Positions 24,537-33,316 of a stretch of DNA of 64,000 nt are shown in pieces. Under the pieces are notes generated by a model. The model had not been told where the DNA came from, searched no databases, and saw only the letters and a program-made list of their open reading frames with translations. Within the stretch, counting starts at the first letter, position 1. Each line of letters opens with the position of its first letter. This stretch comes from an uncultured bacterium (GTDB taxonomy: Bacteria; Hydrogenedentota; Hydrogenedentia; Hydrogenedentales; CAILVY01): the NCBI GenBank assembly GCA_937951485.1, contig CALEDJ010000029.1, positions 103,718 through 167,717 of the forward strand, read 5' to 3'. The translations under genes and the position numbers were made by a program.

Positions 24537-27500
24537 TTATTTGCTCGTTTGGTTCATATAGACCAGACCCCAGTTCAGGGAATTCACCAGCCCCTTCGTG
24601 TCAATGTAAACAGGCGGGTCGTCCTCCCAGTGCGGGTCAATTGTTCCCGTGGCGTAGCACATGGCCGCTGCATCCAGGAAGCGCGTTTCACCCGAATACT
24701 TGTAGGCATAGGCGAGCGAATCGGCCATGGTCAGCGCCCAGTTGTTGATTTCAAGATACACGTCCCAGTCCGGCGCAAAGAACCAGAAAGCGTTGCGGGC
24801 GGCGGCGCGGCCCGGACGGTACTCGGTCATAAAGTGATTCCGGGTGAAATCGCCGTAGGCCACCAATGCATTGGCCACGCCCAAATCGTCGGTGAGGCCG
24901 TATTCGGCGCAGAAATCCAAATAACGACCCAGGGTCCACACGACCTGGGCATAGCCGAAATTGCTGAGCCATTCTTCATCCCGGCGATAGTTGAGCGGGT
25001 CGGCCATCCAGGTTTTGGTGGAGAGGTCGGCGGTTTTGCCCACGATGTTGCGCAGCGCCGTGAGCCAGCGGGAATCGCCGGTTTGACGGTAGCCTTCGAT
25101 GTATCCGAAGATGAGGTTGGCCCGCTCGCGGTGGAACACCGGGGTGTCGAAGTTGCTGAACTCCGACATGTTCAGCATGGATTCCAAGCCTTCCCTGGGC
25201 ACTTCCAGGAACCGCCGTTCGCCGGTGAGATAATAGGCCAGCAGTAAATCCGGCACGCCGAAGAACAGGTCCACCGAGGGGGAATTGAAGTTGCGGTTGG
25301 GATTGATGTTTCCGGGCTCGTCGTGTTCGCTGTGACCGAAACAGGCGCCGTGGCACCAGTGCTGGACGCCCTCGTCGGGGATGTGCAGATAGTCAATGTC
25401 GGCGAGGTGCCACGCGCTGGGCCTGGCAAGGTCCAGCCAGCGCGGATCGCCGGAACGGCAGAACTGGATCAGCATGCCGTACAGATACCAGTATTTGAGG
25501 TTCATCTGTCCCGCGTGAGAGGGACCGAACGCCTCATAATCGAGCGGTACGTCGCCGTAGTCCTGCCAGCCGTAGAAGTTAGAGGTCTCCAGAATTTCGC
25601 GCAGGGTGCGGTTGCCAAAAGAGGGATCATCCACTTCCGGATCAAAATCGGGGTTCGGCTCGAAGGCCACGCGCACATGGCGTTCATATAACGACCACGC
25701 GGTAAAGTCTTCTGCGGGAATTTCTTCAATCGCGCCCGTGCCGGTATACCATGCGGGTGGCGCAATTCCCATCAGCGGTTGGTTGAATGCGGCGGCCATT
25801 CGCGCCGATTCAGCCGCGCTGGGCGCACCAACCCCGAAGTGGTAGAGGATGCTGTGGGTTTTCTCCTCGCCGACGCGGAAGTTGTGGCGGAACTGCACAC
25901 CGTTCGGGAAAAGTTCGACACGCAAGGTTCCGTCTTCCGCCACGGCGAGGGCTTTCGGGAAGTTCTGCCAGAAATCGCGCACGGCGGCGGTTACATGCGC
26001 CCCCGGCGCTCCGGTGCGCGACGCGCACATCCAGCCAAGCGCCTGCGATCCGGACGCGCCGCCGGGCAGGTCATCGCCGGTGATTTCGTAGCCCGGCAGC
26101 GTGCAATAGGATTGCAGCCGAGGATGTGCGGATGCCTCCATGTCGGGCCAGCCGACCAGCCCCACGTAATTGTCCCATGCCGCCGTTCCGCTGGAATCCT
26201 GGTAGAGGCGAAGAGGCGCAGAAAGCGTGGCGATATCCACGGCGTTTTCCGTCAATGCCCGCATTGGACCTTCATCCGCAAGCCGAAGATTCAGGCTGAG
26301 GCTGCCGATATACACGCTGTTCGGGCCGCCCTGTTCGTGCACGTTGGTGGGTTGCCCCCAGTCGCCCTCGACCACCGGGTGGTTGTTTTCCACCGTGAAA
26401 TCAACTCGAACGCTGGAAGACCCGGCGTAGAAATGCAGCCGTGCGCGGAAATCCAGCAAGGCGCGGGCGCTTGCGTCCAGAATACTGCCTTCCACTTTGA
26501 TGAGAGCGCACAGGGGGCCGGCGCGTTCGACAGTCGTGCGGGTTGTTCGCGCTGTGAAATCCGGCGTGGCGCCGCCGACAATGCTGTCTGCGCCCGCGGG
26601 CGCATAGGCGATCGCCTGCGCAGCGGCGAGCGGATGCAGCAGCGAGTGGCCGCCGACAGTCACCTGGTCAAAGAGATTGAAACCCGCCGTGGTGTTAATC
26701 GCAAATAGGGCCGCGCCGCTGTCCACAGTGACCAAGCCCGGCGTTTCGTCGTCAATGGTGACAGGCGTCGCCGGCGCGGGGCCGGGTCCCAGTTGATCCA
26801 ATTCCAAAGTCTGGGAAGCGGCCGCTGCCAAGGTTGCCTGATAAGCAACAAGGACCCATTTCGCCGGTGCGCTCGTGTCGCCCACGTGGCTTCCCCACCG
26901 CGCCAGCGTCTCGAACTGGGCCGGAACCGCTGATCCGCCGTGGATGCGCAGTCGCAACGTCGAGAGGTCGGTGACGTTCCATGAACGCGGCAGGGGCACA
27001 CCGAAACTCACATATTCCCGGCTGCGGTTCACGCCAGCGCGCTCCTGTACGGTCAATAACACCGAATCACCCAGTTCGTTTTCCCCTTCCCCTTCTCCCT
27101 CGCCTTCCCCTTCCCCTTCTGCCTCACCGGGGATATTGGGACAAAACCCATCCTCCGTGCCTTCGCAAGCGTAGTAGCCGCCGGAATTGCAGAATTGTAT
27201 CGCGCGAAGCAGTTCACTGAGGCTGATACGCCAATTTTGCGGATTGTAATCCGAATCATGCGCGTCGCAGGCTTGCGCGCCGACATCCTCTCCTGGCGCA
27301 TAGCCGTCCTCGGTGCCCTCCTGACAATGCAGCCCGCCGCTGTCGTAGAACTGGATAAGGCGTAACAGTTCGCCGAGAGAAATCAAGCCGTTCCGGTTTG
27401 TGTCCGCGCCGTGATAGACCGCACCATGCGCATTGGCGGCCATGATGATCAGCGCCGCCGCAAGGCCGCCCAATGGTTGAATCCTGAAAGCGGCTCCCAT
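24537..27500 (-). CDS. Large secreted protein: dockerin-like pair, GE linker, RIFT-barrel/lyase-like catalytic region
   Basis: A 987-residue exported protein. GGAGGGT lies 6 nt before ATG 27500. A signal peptide (about residues 1-27) is followed by two dockerin-like modules, DTNRNGLISLGELLRLIQFY and WRISLSELLRAIQFCNSGG, each closing with EGTEDGxxP, then a GEGEGEGEGEGE linker at about residue 137. The rest starts with beta-rich segments (VSFGVPLPRSWNV; GGSAVPAQFETLARWGS) like the RIFT-barrel domain of PcRGLX/YetA exo-rhamnogalacturonan-lyase-like proteins, and ends with an alpha/alpha-barrel-like part (LKYWYLYGMLIQFCRSGDPR; DLLLAYYLTGERRFLEV). It probably acts on a plant or algal polysaccharide outside the cell; the enzyme class is inference. 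Confidence 0.75.
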   Translation of the reverse strand: MGAAFRIQPLGGLAAALIIMAANAHGAVYHGADTNRNGLISLGELLRLIQFYDSGGLHCQEGTEDGYAPGEDVGAQACDAHDSDYNPQNWRISLSELLRAIQFCNSGGYYACEGTEDGFCPNIPGEAEGEGEGEGEGEGENELGDSVLLTVQERAGVNRSREYVSFGVPLPRSWNVTDLSTLRLRIHGGSAVPAQFETLARWGSHVGDTSAPAKWVLVAYQATLAAAASQTLELDQLGPGPAPATPVTIDDETPGLVTVDSGAALFAINTTAGFNLFDQVTVGGHSLLHPLAAAQAIAYAPAGADSIVGGATPDFTARTTRTTVERAGPLCALIKVEGSILDASARALLDFRARLHFYAGSSSVRVDFTVENNHPVVEGDWGQPTNVHEQGGPNSVYIGSLSLNLRLADEGPMRALTENAVDIATLSAPLRLYQDSSGTAAWDNYVGLVGWPDMEASAHPRLQSYCTLPGYEITGDDLPGGASGSQALGWMCASRTGAPGAHVTAAVRDFWQNFPKALAVAEDGTLRVELFPNGVQFRHNFRVGEEKTHSILYHFGVGAPSAAESARMAAAFNQPLMGIAPPAWYTGTGAIEEIPAEDFTAWSLYERHVRVAFEPNPDFDPEVDDPSFGNRTLREILETSNFYGWQDYGDVPLDYEAFGPSHAGQMNLKYWYLYGMLIQFCRSGDPRWLDLARPSAWHLADIDYLHIPDEGVQHWCHGACFGHSEHDEPGNINPNRNFNSPSVDLFFGVPDLLLAYYLTGERRFLEVPREGLESMLNMSEFSNFDTPVFHRERANLIFGYIEGYRQTGDSRWLTALRNIVGKTADLSTKTWMADPLNYRRDEEWLSNFGYAQVVWTLGRYLDFCAEYGLTDDLGVANALVAYGDFTRNHFMTEYRPGRAAARNAFWFFAPDWDVYLEINNWALTMADSLAYAYKYSGETRFLDAAAMCYATGTIDPHWEDDPPVYIDTKGLVNSLNWGLVYMNQTSK

Positions 27501-27600
27501 GACGGTACCCTCCATCTCTTCTGTTCGTGAACAGCGTACGCATGGACATAAAACTTCATAAATAATAATATACCACTTTATAAAAAGAGTCAATGAGCAT

Positions 27601-28058
27601 CAGTGTTGTCCAAAATATTGTGAGTTCCGAGAAAAGCCTTTTTGGCATAGTAACCGTTGCCCTCACCCCACCCCTCTCCCGGCGGGAGAGGGCGCCAAGC
27701 CGGTCTTTTTCTATGGCGTCTGCCAGCCGCGCTCCTCTGCCGGAGGGAATTGTGAGTTCCGAGAAAAGCCTTTTTGGCATAGTAACCGTTGCCCTCACCC
27801 CACCCCTCTCCCGGCGGGAGAGGGCGTATATGACCAACCCTGAGGCATGCTGTCGCTCCCTCTCCCTCCGGGAGAGGGGTGGGGTGAGGGGAAACAACAC
27901 GGGACGCCCTGGTAAAGGGATCAATGATATCTCAGGAATCCCCAAGCAGAGGTTTACGCATAGGACAAGGCCGGCACATCATCTTGATTTTACAGGATTC
28001 TCAAAGGGTTCTGGCCATATTTTTTCATTCCCTTGACAACCTGTTTTGGACAACACTG
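27601..28058. repeat. Repeat block: 15-bp inverted ends, two identical 78-bp direct repeats, inverted GC-rich hairpin
   Basis: CAGTGTTGTCCAAAA (27601-27615) and its exact reverse complement (28044-28058) bound 458 bp. Inside, 27617-27694 and 27749-27826 are identical 78-bp direct repeats, each containing CCCTCTCCCGGCGGGAGAGG. A third, inverted copy of the CCCTCACCCC part lies at about 27858-27890. No gene is seen from 27501 to 28100. Confidence 0.8.
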
Positions 28059-28099
28059 ACTGGCCATAAAATATGATGATGCTCCTGTTTTGGCAAAGA

Positions 28100-29095
28100 A
28101 GCGTGACGCGGGGTTTTCGCCGTGGCTTTGGTTTTCTGCCGCGAAACCAGAGGGTGCTTTCCCATCCCGGAGGCATGTGCAACTGGAGGATCCAGACACG
28201 CTCCTGCCCTACGTTTTGATTCCAATTGGTGGCCCACACAATCTTTGAACCATCGTTGGATATGGTCGCTTGGGTTTCTTCCCAGTTAGAACCGGTTGTC
28301 CCATATATCTTGGCCAGATAAAAGACGCGGGGCGCTGCGGGGTCGAGGCGCACCAGTGTGATTTTACGATCCAGCCCGTTCTGTTCGGGGGCGCCGAGCG
28401 GGGTCTCGGTGGATACGACGGCGTAGCCGGGATGATTGCAGGAGATATGCACGCCGCTTTGAAATCGGATGGGAGAATGGTGATCGTAGTAGAGATATAT
28501 GAGCGGGACGCGGTTTGTACCGTCATAGCCCCCGCCGGGTTCAAGAATGGGCCGCGTCGTCCAGTCTATCGGGATAGGGTCAATGTAATCAGTGCGATTG
28601 TTCTGCATCACGATCACCTCGTTGCCATGCGCGTCCAATCCGACGTGCGCGTGGGCGGTCGTGTAGTCCAACCGATGAAACTGTGTCAGTTCCCGGTTCG
28701 CCATGGTCAGTCCGGTGAGGTTTCCGCCGTTGTCCCAATCGCCTCCGATGAGCACGTAATTTCCAAGTGGCGACATGCCCACCCAGTCAATAAGTGATTC
28801 GCTGCGGGATACCGTATGGAGGCCGAGAATCCGGTCGGCGTTCCGGTCCCAGCAAAAAATGCAGCGGAGCCTGTGGTCATCGCTGACCCTCCTGAATTGC
28901 GAAGGCCCAGTACCGCTTGTCCCACGAAGACTCGCCCTCGTCGCGCATGGTGATCCGGTAGAGATCGGGATGCGCGCTGAGGATGGGGCCGATCGTGGGG
29001 TCCAGGGAAAAGTCTTTCACGGTCGTCTCGATGCCTGAGGCGACATTGACCGCCATGACGCGGAACCCGGTAATGCCCCTTATGCCAGATTGTTC
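28100..29095 (-). pseudogene. Remnant of a beta-propeller-like secreted protein
   Basis: A decayed coding stretch in at least two frames. The upstream part reads ITGFRVMAVNVASGIETTVK, SLDPTIGPILSAHPDLYRIT and SSWDKRYWAFAIQEG, then stops. The sense continues one frame over from about 28890 with DDHRLRCIFCWDRN, DWVGMSPLGNYVLIGGDWDN, NGLDRKITLVRLDPAAPRVF and ATISNDGSKIVWATNWNQN. Repeated GLDxxG/SNDGSKIVWA phrases look like TolB/WD-type propeller blades. It has no start codon or signal peptide, one frameshift, and a 3' end that runs into the repeat block at 28058. The MITE at 29104 sits just beyond its preserved 5' part. Confidence 0.7.
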
Positions 29096-29103
29096 GAGAA
29101 GTC

Positions 29104-29259
29104 GTAACCGTTCCCGGGGTCAAGAATGCGAAAACACCCGGAAAACCGCACTTTTTCGGCGCACAAGTCGTGGCATTTTGCCGCATTTTCGCGCCGTTCT
29201 CCCGCTGCAATTGCGAAAAACCCCATGTTTTTGGGGGGTTCAACCCCGTGAACGGTTAC
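29104..29259. mobile_element. MITE-like element, 156 bp, with 8-bp target duplication
   Basis: The ends are 17-bp terminal inverted repeats with one mismatch: GTAACCGTTCCCGGGGT at 29104-29120 and, reversed, GTAACCGTTCACGGGGT at 29243-29259. They are flanked on both sides by the identical octamer GAGAAGTC (29096-29103 and 29260-29267), as expected for a target-site duplication. The inside has no coding capacity. It is therefore a non-autonomous element moved by a transposase encoded elsewhere; the family cannot be named from here. Confidence 0.8.
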
Positions 29260-29441
29260 GAGAAGTCAATATGTTTTTGGAACTTTTGGAAGCCCTTTCA
29301 GGGAGGTGGAAGCACGAGATAGTGCTTATCTCCCTTCAACGTCTATTTTGTTTCGGTCTGGTCGGGCTTGTCTTACGGAGATACTTGCGAATGCTTTTTT
29401 GGAAGCATTAGAGTACGGGCATCACTGTGGGAGTTTTTTTC

Positions 29442-30395
29442 ATGATGATTCGCAAGGGGTGGAAGGCGTGTTTTGCGGCTGCGCTGCTTGCGGCGGCGCT
29501 GCTTATGACGGGGTGCGGCGGGGGTGGCAATGGGGATGCGGCGGACCGGCCGAAGGTGGTGGGTGCTTCGTTGTTGACGCAAACGCATGTGTTCTACCAG
29601 GACATGGTGGCCGCGATGCGGGAGGAGGCGCCGAAGCACAACATTTCATTGCGGCTGCAATTCGCGGAGTTTGACAGCCGCCGGCAGAATGACCAGATCG
29701 AAACGTTCATCGCGCAGCGGGTGGACGCGATTCTCATCGCGCCGACGGATTCGAGCGGGGTCGCGCCGGTAATCGCCGAGGCGCGGGCCAAAGGCATCCC
29801 GGTCTTCACCACAGACATCGCCGCGCACGGCGCGGACGTGGTGTCGCATATCGCCTCGGACAACGAGCGGGGCGGCGAATTGCTGGCGGCGTACCTCGCG
29901 GAATTGCTGGGCGGCGAGGGCAAGGTGGTGATCATTGATCACCCCTTTGTCGCCTCGGTGCAGGACCGCACACGCGGTTTTGAGCGGGAGTTGGCGAAGC
30001 ATCCGGGCATGCGCATCGTGCAGCGGGTCCCCGGCGAAGGCCAACGCGATAAGGCGCTGCGCGCCGCGCAGGACATTCTGCAGGCGCACCCCGATCTGGA
30101 CGCCATCTTCGGCATCAACGATGACTCGGCGCTGGGCGCGCTGGCCGCGGTCGAGGCGGCGGGATTGCAGGACCGCATTGTGATCGTGGGCTTCGACGGC
30201 ACCCCGGAAGCGGCGGACGCTATTGCGGCGGGCAAGGCGCTCAAGGCCGACGCCGTGCAGTATCCCGGGGAAATCGGACGCAAGAATATCGAGGTTATCG
30301 CGGCGTATCTGCGGGGAGAACCGGTGCCACCGGTGGCGCCTGTGGAGGTGGGGTTGATTGACCTGAAAACACTGGAAGCGGAGCGGAATCCATGA
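29442..30395 (+). CDS. Sugar ABC transporter substrate-binding lipoprotein (ribose type)
   Basis: A 317-residue periplasmic-binding protein of the RbsB/Peripla_BP_4 family. The lipoprotein signal ends in LLMTGC, so it is anchored to the membrane by lipid. The two-lobe fold shows as VVGASLLTQTHVFYQDM, DAILIAPTDSSGVAPVI, KGIPVFTTDIA, SHIASDNERGGELLAAYLAE, DLDAIFGINDDSALGA and VIVGFDGTPEA, all standard sugar-contacting or hinge segments. GGGAG lies 8 nt before ATG 29442. It overlaps the ATPase gene by 4 nt (ATGA). It is the first gene of a three-gene import operon; the sugar is unknown. Confidence 0.93.
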   Translation: MMIRKGWKACFAAALLAAALLMTGCGGGGNGDAADRPKVVGASLLTQTHVFYQDMVAAMREEAPKHNISLRLQFAEFDSRRQNDQIETFIAQRVDAILIAPTDSSGVAPVIAEARAKGIPVFTTDIAAHGADVVSHIASDNERGGELLAAYLAELLGGEGKVVIIDHPFVASVQDRTRGFERELAKHPGMRIVQRVPGEGQRDKALRAAQDILQAHPDLDAIFGINDDSALGALAAVEAAGLQDRIVIVGFDGTPEAADAIAAGKALKADAVQYPGEIGRKNIEVIAAYLRGEPVPPVAPVEVGLIDLKTLEAERNP

Positions 30396-31900
30396 GCGAA
30401 TATGTGCTTGAAATGCGCGACATCACCAAACGTTTTCCCGGGGTGCTGGCGTTGGACCAGGCGCACCTGGAACTGCGCTCGGGCGAGGTGCACTGTCTGG
30501 TGGGCGAGAACGGCGCAGGCAAGTCCACGATGATGAAAATCCTTGCGGGCGCGCAGCCCGCCGACAGCGGGGAAATCCTTTTGGACGGCGCGCCCACTGC
30601 AATCCATTCGCCCTATCATGCGCAACAATTGGGCATCAGCATGATCTATCAGGAGTTCAATCTCAGCCCTTACCTGAGCGTCGCGGAGAACATATTCCTG
30701 GGGCGCGAACCGCGCATCGGCAGGAGCCCGTTTATTGACTGGCAACGGATGTACCGCGATGCGCGCGAGGTGCTCGCGCGGGTCAAGGTCGAACTCGATG
30801 TGCGGCGGCCCGTCAACGAGTTGAGCGTCGCGCAGCAGCAGATGGTCGAAATCGCCAAGGCGCTGTCGGTGCAGGCGCGCATCATCGTCATGGACGAGCC
30901 TTCCGCCACACTGACTGATCATGAACTGGCGGCGCTGTTCGCGTTGATCAAGACGCTGCGCCGTCAGGGCATCGGCCTGATCTACATCTCGCACCGGCTC
31001 GAGGAAATTTTCGAGATCGGCGACCGCGTCACCGTCATGCGCGACGGCCGTCATGTCGCCACGAACGCCGTGTGCGACGTCACCCGCGAAGACATCATCC
31101 GCATGATGGTCGGGCGGACATTGACCGAGGAGTACCCGAAGGAATTTTTCCAGCGCGGGGCGGAACGGTTGCGCGTGGAGCGGCTTTCGCGCGACGGTGT
31201 GTTTGAAGACGTCTCTTTTTCCCTGCACACCGGCGAGATCGTCGGGTTGACAGGGTTGGTGGGGGCGGGACGCACCGAAGTGGCGCGCGCCATTTTCGGC
31301 GCGGACCGCAAGACCTCCGGGCAGATTTATCTCGACGGCGCGCCGATAGAAGTCCGGTCGCCGAGGGACGCCATCCGCCACGGCATCGGCCTGCTCACGG
31401 AAGACCGCAAGAACCAGGGCCTTGTGCTCGGTATGACGGTTCGTGAAAACACCACCCTCGCCAATCTTGTCGCCGTGTTGGTGGGGCCGTTCATTGACCG
31501 CCGCAAGGAACGCGCCGTCACCGATCAGTACGTGCGCGAACTGCAAATCAAGACACCCTCCATGGAACAGATTGTGCAGAATCTCAGCGGCGGCACCCAG
31601 CAGAAGGTCGTGCTGGCTAAATGGCTCTTCACCAATTCCAAGGTGCTCATATTCGACGAGCCGACGCGCGGCATTGATGTGGGCGCGAAAACCGAAATCT
31701 TCAAATTGATCAACGCGCTTGTGCGGCGCGGCGTGGCGGTGCTCGTCATCTCCAGCGAATTGCCCGAAGTGCTGGGCATCTGCGACCGCATCCTCGTCAT
31801 GCACGAAGGCCGCCTTGCCGGGGAACTCTCCCGGCAGGACGCCGACCAGGAGGCGATCATGCGCCTCGCCACCGGCATCCGCGCGGCGGCCGCCGTTTAG
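30392..31900 (+). CDS. Sugar ABC transporter ATP-binding protein, two fused ATPase domains (RbsA/MglA type)
   Basis: A 502-residue double ABC ATPase. Domain 1 has Walker A GENGAGKSTMMK, a Q-loop in ISMIYQEFNL, signature ELSVAQQQMVEIAKAL and Walker B IIVMDEPSATL. Domain 2 keeps GLVGAGRTEVARAIFG as a degenerate Walker A, LSGGTQQKVVLAKWL as the signature and VLIFDEPTRGIDVG as Walker B. Degeneracy of the second Walker A is normal for this family. It starts within the stop of the binding-protein gene (ATGA overlap). The permease gene follows after a 261-nt gap that holds a long hairpin. Confidence 0.95.
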   Translation: MSEYVLEMRDITKRFPGVLALDQAHLELRSGEVHCLVGENGAGKSTMMKILAGAQPADSGEILLDGAPTAIHSPYHAQQLGISMIYQEFNLSPYLSVAENIFLGREPRIGRSPFIDWQRMYRDAREVLARVKVELDVRRPVNELSVAQQQMVEIAKALSVQARIIVMDEPSATLTDHELAALFALIKTLRRQGIGLIYISHRLEEIFEIGDRVTVMRDGRHVATNAVCDVTREDIIRMMVGRTLTEEYPKEFFQRGAERLRVERLSRDGVFEDVSFSLHTGEIVGLTGLVGAGRTEVARAIFGADRKTSGQIYLDGAPIEVRSPRDAIRHGIGLLTEDRKNQGLVLGMTVRENTTLANLVAVLVGPFIDRRKERAVTDQYVRELQIKTPSMEQIVQNLSGGTQQKVVLAKWLFTNSKVLIFDEPTRGIDVGAKTEIFKLINALVRRGVAVLVISSELPEVLGICDRILVMHEGRLAGELSRQDADQEAIMRLATGIRAAAAV

Positions 31901-31939
31901 CGATGGCCCGACGGCGCGCCGGCGGCGCGACCGCTTTCC

Positions 31940-32026
31940 ATATGTTGTTCACGCTTCAGCGTGCAAGGGAGCATTGACGCATTGTGAATGCACACCTCCC
32001 TGGCATGCTGAAGCATGAACAACATA
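31940..32026. repeat. 87-bp near-perfect inverted repeat between transporter genes
   Basis: ATGTTGTTCACGCTTCAGCG (from 31942) is mirrored by the run ending CTGAAGCATGAACAACAT at 32025, with few mismatches over about 31 bp per arm. GCATT and AATGC continue the pairing inward. As RNA this is a long hairpin between the ATPase and permease genes; as DNA it looks like a miniature repeat. Confidence 0.75.
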
Positions 32027-32161
32027 CTCTAACGACAGCCGCGTAAGCGGGAGTCCAGAACACTTCGCGTAGCCATTGCGTTGGTTGCAGCCGCTGAGCA
32101 TGGACGCTTGGAGAACTACCTTAAGCGAACGGAAGGCGCTTATGGCACGAGAGGGCTTATT

Positions 32162-33130
32162 GTGCGCAGGGATTCGTGGAAACGGGCGGCGCTCACCTAC
32201 GGGCCGCTGATTCTCGCGTTGATCGTCGAGGTGGCGGTTTTCGAATACATCGGCTGGCGGCAGGGGAAGCCGGGCTTCGCCTCGATGAACACGATGATGC
32301 TGGTGCTGAACCAGTCGGCGGTTTTCGGGATCATGGCGGTGGGCATGACGCTGGTGATCATCACCGGTGGGATCGATCTTTCCGTCGGGTCGCTCATGGC
32401 GTGCGCGGGGGTGGCGTGCGCGATGGTGGTGCAGTGGGGCGGGGAGCCGCTCTGGCTGTGGATGGCGGCGGGCTATGCCGTGGCGCTATTGCTGGGGGCG
32501 TGCGCCGGGGCCTTTTCCGGCGCGCTGGTCACCTGGTTCCGGATCCCGCCGTTCATCGCGACGCTCGCCCTGATGAGTTCCCTGCGCGGCGTCGGCAACC
32601 TCATCACCGAGGGGAAACCCATCTCGCCGATGCCTGATGTCTATGGTCGGCTGGGGCGTTTTCAGATCGGCGGATGGCTGCCCGTCAGCGTGCTGGTATT
32701 TGCCGTGGTCATCGCGGGCGGCGCGATACTGCTCAGCCAGACGCAATTCGGGCGCCATGTGCGGGCGCTGGGCGGCAACGAGGAATCGGCCCGGCTCAGC
32801 GGGATCAATGTGGGCCGGGTCAAGCGTCGCGTCTATCTCCTGTGCGGGACGCTGACCGCGCTGTCCGGCCTCATTCTCTCTTCGCGGCTGGGCGCCGGAA
32901 GCCCCAAGGTCGGCGTGGGCGACGAACTCGCCGTCATCGCGGCCGTGGTGGTCGGCGGCACGAGCCTGAGCGGCGGGCGCGGCGGCATCGGCGGCACGTT
33001 TGTGGGCCTGCTTGTGGTCGCATTCCTCAACAGCGGCCTCACGTGGATCGGCGTGGAAACCTTCGGCCAGCAGGTCACCCTGGGGATTGTCATTCTGGCG
33101 GCAGTGCTTTTGGACCGCATCAAGCCCTGA
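32162..33130 (+). CDS. Sugar ABC transporter permease (RbsC type)
   Basis: A 322-residue permease of the ribose/xylose/galactose branch, with about nine hydrophobic segments. The hallmark segments are GITGGIDLSVGS-like VIITGGIDLSVGSLMA (residues about 65-80), WFRIPPFIATLALMSSLRGV, HVRALGGNEESARLSGINV and the GGTSLSGGRGGIGGTFVG loop near the end. The start GTG 32162, with GAGAGGG 7 nt upstream, gives the length of E. coli RbsC. The frame is open to a TTG at 32081, but that has no ribosome site. It completes the import operon beginning at 29442. Confidence 0.92.
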   Translation: MRRDSWKRAALTYGPLILALIVEVAVFEYIGWRQGKPGFASMNTMMLVLNQSAVFGIMAVGMTLVIITGGIDLSVGSLMACAGVACAMVVQWGGEPLWLWMAAGYAVALLLGACAGAFSGALVTWFRIPPFIATLALMSSLRGVGNLITEGKPISPMPDVYGRLGRFQIGGWLPVSVLVFAVVIAGGAILLSQTQFGRHVRALGGNEESARLSGINVGRVKRRVYLLCGTLTALSGLILSSRLGAGSPKVGVGDELAVIAAVVVGGTSLSGGRGGIGGTFVGLLVVAFLNSGLTWIGVETFGQQVTLGIVILAAVLLDRIKP

Positions 33131-33216
33131 TGTCTTCTCTGGCTTTGGGCGCCGTGAGGGGGTCCGTATTGCGGGGCGACTGTGGGGGTTTTTTCGTGTT
33201 TTGCCTGATTTATGTG

Positions 33217-33222
33217 TATAAT
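33217..33222 (+). promoter_or_regulatory. Candidate -10 element
   Basis: A perfect TATAAT lies in an AT-rich patch about 95 nt before the gene at 33317. No good -35 box is found at 16-18 bp, so this is tentative. Confidence 0.3.
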
Positions 33223-33316
33223 ATGAGAGATGGCGGTGCGCGGGGCAGGAACTTGAACGACGTTCGATCAGGGCAGGCTTTCACCGAGATGTAAAGACAA
33301 AGGGATACTGGTGTTC

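Noticed and set aside
29939-31804. Open frame of 621 residues opposite the sugar ATPase
   Set aside because: Antisense shadow of two well-identified ABC transporter genes; His/Asp-rich composition without domains.
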